From: JBJXFE01 sp046153875
GTDB lineage: Bacteria; Planctomycetota; Phycisphaerae; Phycisphaerales; UBA1924
NCBI GenBank assembly: GCA_046153875.1
Contig: JBJXFE010000054.1
Location: 10,971 to 74,970, forward strand
Length of the DNA: 64,000 bases
Direction: 5' to 3'
In this document: in pieces, positions 49,740-58,585 of the stretch
How the letters are laid out: each line of letters begins with the position of its first letter
Position numbering within the stretch: position 1 is the first letter of the stretch
Position numbers and translations under genes: made by a program
The notes under the pieces: generated by a model
Databases searched by the model: none
What the model saw: the letters and a program-made list of their open reading frames with translations, nothing else
Told to the model about the DNA's origin: nothing

Positions 49740-50536
49740 GACACCTGCACCCCGCGGGCGCCCTCGGCCACGGCGCGAGGAAGGACCGCGCCGCCGGCGG
49801 GGCGCGCGGCGCGCGCTCCGGCCGGGCGCTCGCCTCCGGACGCCTGCTCGATGTGGCCGGCCAGCTCCTCGATGATGATCGACGCCTCGGCCGTGAGCCC
49901 GTCGATGCGCCGACGGAAGAGCGCGAACGCGACCGTGCAGGGGATCGCCACGACCAGCCCCTCGGCGGTGTTCACCAGCGCCATAGCCATGAACCGCGCC
50001 AGCGCCTGCGATCGCGCGGCGCCCTCGATCTGCGCGATGCTGTCGAACGCGCCGATCATTCCGATGACGGTGCCGAGCAACCCGAGCATCGGGCCCACCG
50101 CCGCGAGGATGCCGAGCCCGTCGGTCAACCGGTGCAGCCGATCGACCTCGGCCTGCCCGGATTCCTCGATGGCCGAGCGGAACTCGAGGAACCCGAAGGG
50201 GGATTTGGCGCACCGCGCCAGGGCCGAACCGAGGACTCCCGTGATGAAGCCGCGGTGCGCCGGGTCGGCGCACAGCGCCGCGGCCCCGGGCGTGTCGTTG
50301 TCGCGCAGCAGCCGGTCGAGCCGGTGGACAACCTCGGGCGGGGCGAGCCGCGACATCCGCAGCACGATGACGTTGCGGATCATCAGCCCCAGCCCGACGA
50401 ACGACAGCAGGATCAGGATGTAGCTGATCAGCCCGCCGGACTGGATGTAGGTCAGCATCGTCTGCCGCGGCGCGTCGGTGGGGGCGGCCGGGTCGGTCTG
50501 GGCCAGGAACGCGAACGCCAGGTCGAGCATCGTCAT
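49736..50536 (-). CDS. MotA/TolQ/ExbB proton-channel family protein
   Basis: A 266-residue inner-membrane protein. It has an N-terminal transmembrane helix (SYILILLSFVGLGLMI), a cytoplasmic helical loop, and two further helices (DGLGILAAVGPMLGLLGTVIGMIGAFD and VNTAEGLVVAIPCTVAFALF) with the family GPMLGLLGTVIGMI block. It should form the pentameric ring of an ExbBD-type motor. ATG at 50536; a GTG at 50548 overlapping the upstream stop (GTGA) is a plausible alternative start. Confidence 0.9.
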   Translation of the reverse strand: MTMLDLAFAFLAQTDPAAPTDAPRQTMLTYIQSGGLISYILILLSFVGLGLMIRNVIVLRMSRLAPPEVVHRLDRLLRDNDTPGAAALCADPAHRGFITGVLGSALARCAKSPFGFLEFRSAIEESGQAEVDRLHRLTDGLGILAAVGPMLGLLGTVIGMIGAFDSIAQIEGAARSQALARFMAMALVNTAEGLVVAIPCTVAFALFRRRIDGLTAEASIIIEELAGHIEQASGGERPAGARAARPAGGAVLPRAVAEGARGVQVS

Positions 50537-50544
50537 CGTGGTTC

Positions 50545-51735
50545 TCACTTCGGGGTCGGCCCGCCGGGTTGCCCGGCGGAGGGATCGGTCACAGGACGCG
50601 CCCGCATCGGGGCCCACTCCAGCACGGGGTGCTCGGGGTACTGCGACAGCAGTTCCGCGCGCAGCGAGGCCGCCCCCGCCGCATCCCCCGTTTCGGCCAG
50701 CGCCGCGGAAGCTTCCGCGAGCGCGACCCCGCCCAGGTACGGGTGGCCCTGCCGGCACCGGACCTGAACGAGCAACAGTTCGACGATGCCGAGCTGCTTC
50801 TGTTCCAGCTCCGGCTCGCGGATCAACGATCGCCCCACCGCGGCGCGGCACCAGGCCTCGACCCAAGGTGGAGCGGGCGAGACGCTCTCCGGGCCGGCGC
50901 CGGGCTTCGGGAGGCGCTGCTGCAGCGTTGTCCGGGCCGCGTGGCGCTGCGCGGCGTCGCCCACGCGCGACTGAACAACCAGACGGACCAGCTGCACACC
51001 CGCGTCCGTCGAGTCGATCTGCGGGAGAGACACATCCTGGCCCGCCTCGAAGTTCGCGGCGACGGCATACAGCGCCGCGAGCATCATGGGCTTCGTCGCC
51101 GGCGCGGCCTCGGAACTTCCGGGCCAGCGCGACGTGCCCAACACCTGGGATGCCCCGGGGCCGACCCAGATGGGCGGGATCGCGGGGACCAGGCCCGTTG
51201 CAGGATCGATCACGGGGGCGAGCCCGGCCTCGGAGGCCCAGTCGGGATGGAATGCCGGCGCGCCGGGCGCCCCCGCGGCCGCGAGTGTCGCGAGCCACGC
51301 CTCGATCGCGGCGACGTGGGCGCCGCGCCCCAGCCGGCAACGCAGCAGCCCTTCCGCCACCAGCGCCGCGGTCGGCCCGCGTTTTCCCGCGTGCGTCTGG
51401 AACAGCTTCTCGAGGAGCGGCTCGGCCGCGGGCGCGTCGCCGCGCTCCAGGCGTGTCCGCGCCCGCCACGCCATGTCGGACTGATCGCGGTACGCGTCGA
51501 ACTCCGCGGCGCGGGGACCGAGAATGCCGCGCACGCGATCCCAGCCGATCACCACGGGTGTCGCCGGGCCCCCTGCCGCGGGCTCCGTGGGGCCGATGGT
51601 GACGCCCTGTTCATCCACGCCGACGATTGGGCCCGGCGGTGCGGCCTCCTCGCCGCGCAGCTCGGCCTGGGCGGAGCCCGTGTGCGCGATGAACGCGTGC
51701 GCGAGAACGGCCACCGCGCACGCTCGCGCGATCAC
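50545..51735 (-). CDS. Exported protein of unknown function in the envelope operon
   Basis: A 396-residue, Ala/Pro-rich protein with a signal peptide (AVAVLAHAFIAHTGSAQA). The C-terminal half is helical (LVRLVVQSRVGDAAQRHAARTTL, IVELLLVQVRCRQGHPYLGG). GTG at 51735 overlaps the preceding stop as GTGA. No motif assigned. Its position between the VWA protein and ExbB suggests a periplasmic partner of the motor. Confidence 0.72.
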   Translation of the reverse strand: MIARACAVAVLAHAFIAHTGSAQAELRGEEAAPPGPIVGVDEQGVTIGPTEPAAGGPATPVVIGWDRVRGILGPRAAEFDAYRDQSDMAWRARTRLERGDAPAAEPLLEKLFQTHAGKRGPTAALVAEGLLRCRLGRGAHVAAIEAWLATLAAAGAPGAPAFHPDWASEAGLAPVIDPATGLVPAIPPIWVGPGASQVLGTSRWPGSSEAAPATKPMMLAALYAVAANFEAGQDVSLPQIDSTDAGVQLVRLVVQSRVGDAAQRHAARTTLQQRLPKPGAGPESVSPAPPWVEAWCRAAVGRSLIREPELEQKQLGIVELLLVQVRCRQGHPYLGGVALAEASAALAETGDAAGAASLRAELLSQYPEHPVLEWAPMRARPVTDPSAGQPGGPTPK

Positions 51736-52793
51736 TTGATCCCTCCCGGCCCGGGGACGTGCGTGTAGGTTCCGCCGGAATCCTCGGCGATCTTGCGCAT
51801 CACCGCTTCACCCTCCTTGCTGACAAAGGTGATGCAGTGGATGGGAACGCGGTCCTCGGCGTTGAGCCGCAGGATGTCCAGGGCCATCGCGGGGTCGAAC
51901 TGCCCGTCGGTCATGAAGTAGATCGCGTCCGGGCGCGGGCGCATCGAGAACACCACCTGGAAGGCGGGCAGCGGGACCGTGGAGCCGTCGGCGCCGAGCG
52001 TCGCGATCGCGCGACGCCCGCGGAGCCGGCCCGCGTCAGACGCCTCGACCCACTCCTTGCGATTCTCCAGCGGGTAGGCGTTGTCGGAGAACGCGACGAC
52101 CAGGTACTTGGCGTTCTCCAGCAGCGCGTCAATCGAGCGCGACAGTTCGCGCTTGAGCGTCTCGATCTTGCCGTCGTAGCCCATGGACCCCGAGACGTCG
52201 ACGATGTAGGCGAAGCGGGTCCCGCGCGCCTCGGCGCCAAAGAAGCTGGCCGCCCCGCCGCCGGACCCACCCAGGCCGAGCCCCGGCGCCCCCGAGATAT
52301 CCCCTGCGCCGCCGATCCCCGCCCCGGAGCCGATCCCGCCTGCGATGTCCGGCATCGTGCCCAGGTCCGACAGCCCGCCGATCGCGGGGTCGAGCGTTTC
52401 GAGGCCCGGCTCGAGCGATGAGGGGAGCTCGGGCACGGCCGGTGCGTCCGCCTCGATCGACCCGCCCGCCATCGCGGCCAGTTCGCTCTCGGAAATGACG
52501 GCAACCTCGACGGGTCCGCGGCTGCCGCCTTCGCCGCTCCCGCCGGCCTGGGCCGAGCCGACCGCGATCAGAGCCGCGAGCAGGAGAACGACCAGGTGAA
52601 CGAACAGCGAGATCGCCAAGGCGAACATCGTGGCCGGCGGTGCGGCGCGGACGAAGCGCTGCGCCGGCGTCTCAGGGATCACCATCCCGTCGGCGTCGCG
52701 CAGCGGGCGAACGCCCAAGAGCCGGTCCAGCCACGAGGACGCAGGCCCGGGATCGCCGGGTTCGTCGCCGGGTTGGTCGCGCTGGGGCATCAT
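51732..52793 (-). CDS. VWA-domain membrane protein, first gene of the ExbBD envelope operon
   Basis: A 353-residue protein. The N-terminus is cytosolic (MMPQRDQPG...). One transmembrane helix sits at 55-78 (FALAISLFVHLVVLLLAALIAVG), a Gly/Pro-rich linker follows, and then a von Willebrand A domain with the MIDAS motif DVSGSM (199-204), the DGQFD loop and IHCITFVSKEGEA at the end. TonB-like in layout but with a VWA domain at the place of a TonB C-terminus. It starts at ATG 52793; a second ATG follows immediately. No other start is needed as the next upstream gene is divergent. Confidence 0.85.
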   Translation of the reverse strand: MMPQRDQPGDEPGDPGPASSWLDRLLGVRPLRDADGMVIPETPAQRFVRAAPPATMFALAISLFVHLVVLLLAALIAVGSAQAGGSGEGGSRGPVEVAVISESELAAMAGGSIEADAPAVPELPSSLEPGLETLDPAIGGLSDLGTMPDIAGGIGSGAGIGGAGDISGAPGLGLGGSGGGAASFFGAEARGTRFAYIVDVSGSMGYDGKIETLKRELSRSIDALLENAKYLVVAFSDNAYPLENRKEWVEASDAGRLRGRRAIATLGADGSTVPLPAFQVVFSMRPRPDAIYFMTDGQFDPAMALDILRLNAEDRVPIHCITFVSKEGEAVMRKIAEDSGGTYTHVPGPGGIK

Positions 52794-53063
52794 GGGATCG
52801 TATCGGCTCGGCGTCCCCCCATGCCGCAGCCCGCGGCGGGAGCCCCGTGGTTCCGCGGCCGGGCGCGGGGTTGCCGACTCGCTCGCGGCTTCTCGCGGGC
52901 GCCGGGTGGGGGCGCTTCCGTGACGGCGCATCCTACCCGAGCCGGTACGCAAGCCCGGGGGTCGTGGTTTTGATACCGTGGGGCATGGGCCGGGTTGCGG
53001 GTTCCTTGACGGTCCCGCCGGGGTCCGCTTGAATAGCCGCCAAACGCCGTGCCGGAGCGCAGG

Positions 53064-53855
53064 ATGCCGACGCCCGTGAGTGAACCCGTCAAGCCGCCCA
53101 AGCCCGCCGGCAAGCCTTCGCCCGCGAGGGCGGGCGGAGCCCCCCGGTTCAAGCGCGTCCTGCTCAAGCTCAGCGGGGAGTCGTTCTGCAAGCCGGGCGG
53201 ATTCGGCATCGACCCGCACGAACTGGAAGTGATCGCGTCCGAGGTCCGCGGGGCGGCCCAGACCGGGACGCAACTGGCCGTGGTGGTCGGGGGCGGGAAC
53301 ATCATCCGCGGGGCGAAGCTGGCCGAGGCCGGGCACATCCACCAGGCGACAGCCGACTACATGGGGATGCTCGGGACGGTCATCAACGCTCTCGCGCTGA
53401 AGGAGAAGCTCGTGACGCTCGACACACCCTCGCGGGTGATGTCGGCCCTCGAGGTCCGTTCGGTCGCGGAGCCGTTCATCCGGGGGCGGGCGCTGCGCCA
53501 CCTGGAGAAGGGGCGCGTGGTGATCCTGGCGGCGGGGACGGGCAACCCGTTCTTCTCGACCGACACGTGCGCCGCGCTCCGCGCCACCGAGCTCGAGTGC
53601 GAGATCCTCGTCAAGGCGACCAAGGTGGATGGGGTGTACACGGCCGACCCGAAGAAGGACCCCTCGGCCACGCGCTTCGACCGGCTGACCTTCGCCGAGG
53701 CGATCCGGCGCGGGCTGAAGGTGATGGACATGACCGCCCTGACGATGTGCCAGGAGCGGAACATCCCCGTGCTCGTCTTCGACTTCAAGAAGCCCGGCAA
53801 CATCCGGCGCGTCATCGAGGGCGCGGACCTCGGGACACTGCTGACTAACGAGTGA
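53064..53855 (+). CDS. pyrH: UMP kinase
   Basis: A 263-residue amino-acid-kinase-fold enzyme that phosphorylates UMP to UDP. RVLLKLSGESF, AVVVGGGNIIRGA, ADYMGMLGTVINALAL, GTGNPFFSTDTCAALRA, ATKVDGVYTADP and VMDMTALTMCQE are the family blocks. The first ~33 residues are a basic, Pro-rich extension beyond the usual start. ATG at 53064 is preceded by GGAG six bases upstream. Followed 42 bases later by frr, the conserved pyrH-frr order. Confidence 0.96.
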   Translation: MPTPVSEPVKPPKPAGKPSPARAGGAPRFKRVLLKLSGESFCKPGGFGIDPHELEVIASEVRGAAQTGTQLAVVVGGGNIIRGAKLAEAGHIHQATADYMGMLGTVINALALKEKLVTLDTPSRVMSALEVRSVAEPFIRGRALRHLEKGRVVILAAGTGNPFFSTDTCAALRATELECEILVKATKVDGVYTADPKKDPSATRFDRLTFAEAIRRGLKVMDMTALTMCQERNIPVLVFDFKKPGNIRRVIEGADLGTLLTNE

Positions 53856-53897
53856 ACGCCCCCTCAACGCCTACACCCCCCGGCCAAGGACGCCTCC

Positions 53898-54470
53898 ATG
53901 ACCGATCCCGACACCATCCTGCTGGAAGCCGAGGAAGCGATGGAGAAGGCCGTCGAGTACCTCAAGAGCGAGGTCCGCGGCATCCGCACGGGGCGAGCCT
54001 CGCCCGCGATGGTGGAGTTCGTGAAGGTGGACTATTACGGCACGCCCACCGACCTCAAGACCCTGGCGGCGATCTCCATCCCCGAGCCCACGCAGATCCT
54101 CATCAAGCCGTTCGACGCCGGATCGATCGGCGATATCAAGAAGGGCATCGAGGCCGCCGGACTCGGGCTGAACCCGAACGTGGAGGGCGGCAAGCAGATC
54201 CGGCTCAACGTCCCGCCGCTCTCGGGCGACCGCCGCCAGCAACTGGCGGGCAAGGTGCGCAAGATGGGCGAGGAGCAGAAGGTCGCCATCCGCAACGTCC
54301 GCCGCGACGGCAACAAGCACGCCGAGGGGCTCAAGAGCCAGCCGGGCAAGCACGTCTCGGAGGACGAGATCGAGCGGCTCAAGACCGAGGTCCAGGAGCT
54401 GCTCAAGAAGTACGAGGCGGAGATCGACAAGCGGGTCGAGGAAAAGGTGAAGGAGATCGAGCAGGTGTAG
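53898..54470 (+). CDS. frr: Ribosome recycling factor
   Basis: A 190-residue protein that, with EF-G, splits post-termination ribosomes. Family blocks are EAMEKAVEYLKSEVRGIRTGRASPAMVEFV, YYGTPTDLKTLAAISIPEPTQI, NVPPLSGDRRQQLAGKVRKMGEEQKVAIRNVRRDGNK, and a C-terminal helix rich in Lys/Glu. Length close to the usual 185. Same transcript as pyrH. Confidence 0.97.
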   Translation: MTDPDTILLEAEEAMEKAVEYLKSEVRGIRTGRASPAMVEFVKVDYYGTPTDLKTLAAISIPEPTQILIKPFDAGSIGDIKKGIEAAGLGLNPNVEGGKQIRLNVPPLSGDRRQQLAGKVRKMGEEQKVAIRNVRRDGNKHAEGLKSQPGKHVSEDEIERLKTEVQELLKKYEAEIDKRVEEKVKEIEQV

Positions 54471-54530
54471 CCGGACTGCCCGGGCGGTTCCGGCCATCTG
54501 CACCATTGCCGATCTGGCCTTCTGACGCTG

Positions 54531-54941
54531 TTAGTCGTACCCAAGGCTCTCCAGGTCCCCCTCGTCCAGCCCGAAGTGGTGCCCCAGCTCGTGCAGGAGC
54601 GTGATCCGCACCTGCTCGTAGACCTCGTCCTCCGCGCCCGGCCCCTCCCAGCCCCCCGCGAGCCCGACGATCCCCCGGCGGAACAGGTGAACGACCGTCG
54701 GCAGGTCCGCCGACTGCTCCACGCTGCGCTCTGTGATCGCGGTGCCGGTGTGGAGCCCGCAGAGCTCGTCGAGTGCGGCCGCGTCGCCCGGATCGATGCC
54801 CAGTTCCTTGAGCATGTCCGGCGTCGGCTGGGCCATCACGACAACGGGGACTTCGTCGACCAGCCGCCGCAGGTGCGGCGGCAACGCGTCGATCGCGTCT
54901 TTCACCAGGGCGTCGAAACGCTCGTCATCCCGCGCCGGCAT
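54531..54941 (-). CDS. Zincin-like metallopeptidase family protein
   Basis: A 136-residue protein ending in an HExxH helix, LLHELGHHFGLDEGDLESLGYD, with zinc-binding H117 and H121 and the E118 catalytic acid; a downstream Asp/Glu replaces the third ligand, as in the DUF1025-type family. It overlaps the upstream membrane-protein gene by 17 bases. Its own ATG is at 54941. The peptide substrate, if any, is unknown. Confidence 0.86.
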   Translation of the reverse strand: MPARDDERFDALVKDAIDALPPHLRRLVDEVPVVVMAQPTPDMLKELGIDPGDAAALDELCGLHTGTAITERSVEQSADLPTVVHLFRRGIVGLAGGWEGPGAEDEVYEQVRITLLHELGHHFGLDEGDLESLGYD

Positions 54942-55917
54942 CCGCGGTCCCCTCGTTCGGCGCGTCCCCCGCCGGGGCCGGGCGATCGCCCGCCGGCCCG
55001 CGCCCAACCTCGTCGCCGAAGACCTGCGTGAACGACGGCGCGGGCTCGAGCACGACGGGCGCGATACGGCAGGCATCCATCACCACGCCCGCGAGCCCCA
55101 GGGTCAGCAACATCGACGACACGGCGATCAGCACCGTTCCCGTGGTGACCGCGTACACCGCCGCGGCCGGGTCCATCGCGATCGAAGCCCAGTGCAGCGC
55201 GTCGCCGACCATCCCCACACCCACCACCACCGCCATGGCGAGCATGGTCTGCCGGTCGACACGCCCCTCGCGGAGCAGAAGCGATCGGGCCGCGAGGAGC
55301 CGGGCGTTGGGGCGGAGGCCGGCGACGATCACCAGCATCAGGGCTCCCGCGGCGAGGCGCAGCTTCACACGCTCCGGGTCCGCGTGGTCGCGCTGCAGGA
55401 ACGGCGCGGCGGCCACCGCGTCGTACACGCCGTGGATCATCCCGTGGACCCACGCGAGCCCCGCGTACGCCGCGCACCCGACGATCGCCGCGATAACCTG
55501 CCGGCGGGGCAAGCCCGAGTGGGGCCGGATGAAGACGATCGCTCCGAGGCCCGACACGCCGATGCCCGCGACCGAGGCGATCACGAGGCGGCGCGTCGTG
55601 CCGATGGACAGGTCCAGCCCCGCGAGGTCATCCAGGCGAAGAATCCACGTGAGCGCCGCCGCGACGAGCGCCCCGAACGCCCACGCGAGCAGCCCCAGCG
55701 CCGTGATACCCCGCCGAGGGATCGGGCGGAGCAGGCTCGCATAGGGATCCACCGCGGCCAGGATCGTCGCCCGCACCGGCGTCCCGCACTCGGGGCACTT
55801 TGTCACTACCGAGAGCCCGCGGAGGTTGTACCGGCAGCGCACGCAGGGAAGGTCTCCCGCGAGGCTGCGTGTGAGCCGCCCCCCCCCGGAACCGCGTGGG
55901 TCGGCCTGGGCCGGCAT
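54925..55917 (-). CDS. Zinc-ribbon multi-spanning membrane protein
   Basis: A 330-residue protein whose N-terminus (DLPCVRCRYNLRGLSVVTKCPECGTPV) is a CxxC...CxxC ribbon with the 'YNLRGL' signature common in planctomycete membrane proteins. Seven or so hydrophobic helices follow (ALGLLAWAFGALVAAALTW, LVIASVAGIGVSGLGAIVFI, MLAMAVVVGVGMVGDALHW, TGTVLIAVSSMLLTLGLAGV). ATG at 55917. Function unknown. Confidence 0.75.
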   Translation of the reverse strand: MPAQADPRGSGGGRLTRSLAGDLPCVRCRYNLRGLSVVTKCPECGTPVRATILAAVDPYASLLRPIPRRGITALGLLAWAFGALVAAALTWILRLDDLAGLDLSIGTTRRLVIASVAGIGVSGLGAIVFIRPHSGLPRRQVIAAIVGCAAYAGLAWVHGMIHGVYDAVAAAPFLQRDHADPERVKLRLAAGALMLVIVAGLRPNARLLAARSLLLREGRVDRQTMLAMAVVVGVGMVGDALHWASIAMDPAAAVYAVTTGTVLIAVSSMLLTLGLAGVVMDACRIAPVVLEPAPSFTQVFGDEVGRGPAGDRPAPAGDAPNEGTADAGAG

Positions 55918-56037
55918 GATGCCGGTAGCGTAGCCGGATCGCCGGCCCGCCCGCGCCGGGAATCCGCGGCGCGGCGCTATACTCCGCGTCCTCCCCACCC
56001 CGACCACCCCTCCCACCCACCGCCCTCCCCCCGCGCC

Positions 56038-56967
56038 ATGACCGACGCGATCCGCCGACTGCGTGACAACATCTCGAGGGTCTTCCTCGGGAATCCCGCC
56101 GCGGTGGACCGCGTGATCTGCTGCCTGCTGGCCCGCGGGCACATCCTCATCGAAGACGTCCCCGGCGTGGGCAAGACCGTCCTCGCCACCGCCCTGGCCC
56201 GCAGCATCGAGTGCACCTTCAGCCGCGTGCAGCTCACGCCCGACATGCTGCCCAGCGACGTGCTCGGAGTGAGCATCTACGACCGCGGCACCGGCGAGTT
56301 CACCTTCAAGCGCGGGCCGATCTTCGCCAACATCATCCTCGCGGACGAGATCAACCGCACCACGCCGCGCACGCAGACGGCGCTGCTCGAGGCGATGAAC
56401 GAGGCGACCGTCTCGATCGACGGGCGGGTTCACCACCTCGATCCGCCGTTCATGGTCGTCGGCACGCAGAACCCCTACGAGTTCGAGGGGACCTACCCGC
56501 TCCCGGAAAACCAGCTCGACCGGTTCCTGATGCGCACGCGCCTGGGCTACCCGAGCCCCGAGGACGAGGCCCGCGTTCTTGACCTGCGCCCGGCCAACCA
56601 CGCGCTCCCAAGACTCGAGGCCGTCCTGCACAAGGACGACGTCATCAAGCTCCAGCAGCGGGTGGACGAGGCGCGGATCGACCGATCGCTGCTGGACTAC
56701 ATCATCGCGCTGGCGAACGCCACGCGCCGGCACGACGAGCTGCAGGTCGGGCTGTCGCCGCGCGGGTCGCTGGCGCTGGCCCAGGCGGCGCGGGCCACCG
56801 CCGTGCTCGACGCGCGGGACTACGTCATCCCCGAGGACGTCACGCGGAACATCCTCCCCGTGTGTACGCACCGCATCGTGGCCCGGGCCTACGAGCGCGA
56901 CGGCGACGCGGCGGCGGCCGAACGGGTTCTCAAGACGATCGTGCAGTCGATCGAAAGCCCGGCCTAA
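56038..56967 (+). CDS. MoxR-family AAA+ ATPase
   Basis: A 309-residue ATPase: Walker A EDVPGVGKT, Walker B IILADEINR, sensor GTQNPYEFEGTYPLPENQLDRFLMR and the C-terminal lid GLSPRGSLALAQAARATA. MoxR proteins are chaperone-like ATPases usually paired with DUF58/VWA proteins. Here none is adjacent; the downstream partner is a CDGSH protein three bases away. ATG at 56038 begins the homology. Confidence 0.93.
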   Translation: MTDAIRRLRDNISRVFLGNPAAVDRVICCLLARGHILIEDVPGVGKTVLATALARSIECTFSRVQLTPDMLPSDVLGVSIYDRGTGEFTFKRGPIFANIILADEINRTTPRTQTALLEAMNEATVSIDGRVHHLDPPFMVVGTQNPYEFEGTYPLPENQLDRFLMRTRLGYPSPEDEARVLDLRPANHALPRLEAVLHKDDVIKLQQRVDEARIDRSLLDYIIALANATRRHDELQVGLSPRGSLALAQAARATAVLDARDYVIPEDVTRNILPVCTHRIVARAYERDGDAAAAERVLKTIVQSIESPA

Positions 56968-56970
56968 CCC

Positions 56971-57258
56971 ATGGCCCGACTCATCCGCAACGACCAGACC
57001 GGCCCGTACAAGATCGAGCCTGCGGCCTTCCCCAAGGACGGCAAGTCGATCTTCATCTGCGCCTGCGGGCTGAGCCAGAGGCTCCCGATCTGCGACGGCT
57101 CGCACAAAGGATGCCGCGACGAGGAGCCGGGGAGGCTGTACGTCTACGAGGGCGGCACGCGGCGCGTGGTCGATGCGACGGGGGTGGAACCGGCAGCCGG
57201 TTCCGCGGCTCCACGCGTCGATCCACCCGCAATCCCGCCAGCCAGCCCTCCGGCGTGA
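56971..57258 (+). CDS. CDGSH iron-sulfur domain protein
   Basis: A 95-residue protein with the 2Fe-2S ligand motif CxCx2Sx3PxCDGSH: C30, C32, C41 and H45 in ICACGLSQRLPICDGSHKG. mitoNEET-like clusters are redox-labile. The Pro/Ala-rich C-terminal tail is unusual. It starts three bases after the MoxR stop, so they are co-transcribed. Confidence 0.9.
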   Translation: MARLIRNDQTGPYKIEPAAFPKDGKSIFICACGLSQRLPICDGSHKGCRDEEPGRLYVYEGGTRRVVDATGVEPAAGSAAPRVDPPAIPPASPPA

Positions 57259-57281
57259 GCCGACCGGTGAGTCACCGTCCG

Positions 57282-58382
57282 CTACGGACCGAAGAGCGCG
57301 GCCGCCAGCAACCTGTGGAAATGATGAACGCCCTGCTCGCGCGTCGGCGAGTACCGCCCGCGCGTATAAAGCCGCGAGCGCACGCCGCGTTGCACGGCCT
57401 CGACCACCGCCTCGTCCTCGCGTTCGACGCGGTCGAGGCCCGCCCCCGCCCCCGCGTCGAGCTTCGAGGCGTCCCCCACGTACGCGAGGAACGACACGCG
57501 CGTGCGATCGACGCCCAGCGGGCGCACCACGTTGATCGACAGGCCCCACGGGTAGAAGTTGAACATCGTGTTAGGGAAGAGCCACCAGTAGTACGCCCCG
57601 ACCCGTTTCCCGGCGTCGGGAGACGCCGGCGGCAGGTCGAACACCACCTCCCCGGGCCTGGCGATCCCCAGTTGCAGGTTGCACGCGTCAAAGAGCTCGG
57701 TCGTGTACGCCCCGTAGTCGATCGCCTCGTTCAGCGACGCGTGGACGAACGGGATGTGGAACCCTTCGAGGTAGTTCTCGACGTACAGCGCCCAGTTGCA
57801 CCGCACGAGGTAGTCGCGCGAGCGTGAGGCGTCGAAGCGGAACTGATCGAGCGGCAGCCATGCCAGGCGCTCGCGCATCGGCGCGATCTGCTCGTTGAGC
57901 GGCGCGCCCGGGGAGGGGGCGAGCGACGCGAAGAAGAGCGGCCCCCACCGCTCGAAGGCCACCTTCGTCAGATTGTCCTTCTCCGAAGGGAATCCGACGG
58001 CTCTTTCAAACTCCGGCATGTGGCGGAATGTCCCGTCGAGGTCGAACCGCCGCCCGTGGTAGCGGCACACCAGCGACTTCTCCACGCCGCCGTGCTCGCA
58101 CAGGATCGTTCCGCGGTGCGTGCAGACGTTGGACACGCAGTGGACGCGGTCCGCGCGGTCGCGCGTCAGCAGGATCGGCTCGTCGAGGCACCCTTCGAGC
58201 AGGGTGACGGGCGCGACCTGCCCGGGCACCTTCACCGCGTCGGCGTCGGCGATGAACTGCCAGGAGCGCCGGAAGATGCGCTCGCGAGCGAGCTCGTACA
58301 CGTCGGGGTCGCAGTACGCACGCCCGGGCAGGGTCTCGGCGCGGGTGATGTCGGGATCGACGGTGAACGGATCGGCGGGCAT
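57282..58382 (-). CDS. Rieske oxygenase alpha subunit (aromatic-ring-hydroxylating type)
   Basis: A 366-residue non-haem iron oxygenase. The Rieske 2Fe-2S ligands are C87 and H89 in VCTHRG and C106 and H109 in VCRYHG. The mononuclear-iron site is in NYLEGFHIPFVHASL (H209, H214). WALYVENYLEGFHIPF is typical of carnitine/choline-type and ring-hydroxylating enzymes. No reductase or beta subunit is adjacent. Substrate unknown. Convergent with the CDGSH gene and divergent from the desaturase. Confidence 0.88.
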   Translation of the reverse strand: MPADPFTVDPDITRAETLPGRAYCDPDVYELARERIFRRSWQFIADADAVKVPGQVAPVTLLEGCLDEPILLTRDRADRVHCVSNVCTHRGTILCEHGGVEKSLVCRYHGRRFDLDGTFRHMPEFERAVGFPSEKDNLTKVAFERWGPLFFASLAPSPGAPLNEQIAPMRERLAWLPLDQFRFDASRSRDYLVRCNWALYVENYLEGFHIPFVHASLNEAIDYGAYTTELFDACNLQLGIARPGEVVFDLPPASPDAGKRVGAYYWWLFPNTMFNFYPWGLSINVVRPLGVDRTRVSFLAYVGDASKLDAGAGAGLDRVEREDEAVVEAVQRGVRSRLYTRGRYSPTREQGVHHFHRLLAAALFGP

Positions 58383-58585
58383 GGCGGGAGTTTACAGGAG
58401 TTGACGCGACCGCCCCGATAGATGGTGATCGGCACGAACATCGGGCGGACACCCGACGCGGCCCCGCGGAGCGACGTAGCATGACCCACCGGAGCACGGT
58501 TCGGCACGCGGCCCGCCCTTCTTCGGGCGGCATCCTCACACATCGAGCCTCTCACGCGCGGCCGCACGCCACGCCGAACCGTCGC

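Noticed and set aside
54733..56037. Apparent N-terminal extension of the MoxR gene
   Set aside because: It is antisense to the zincin-like and membrane-protein genes and holds only low-complexity Arg/His text.
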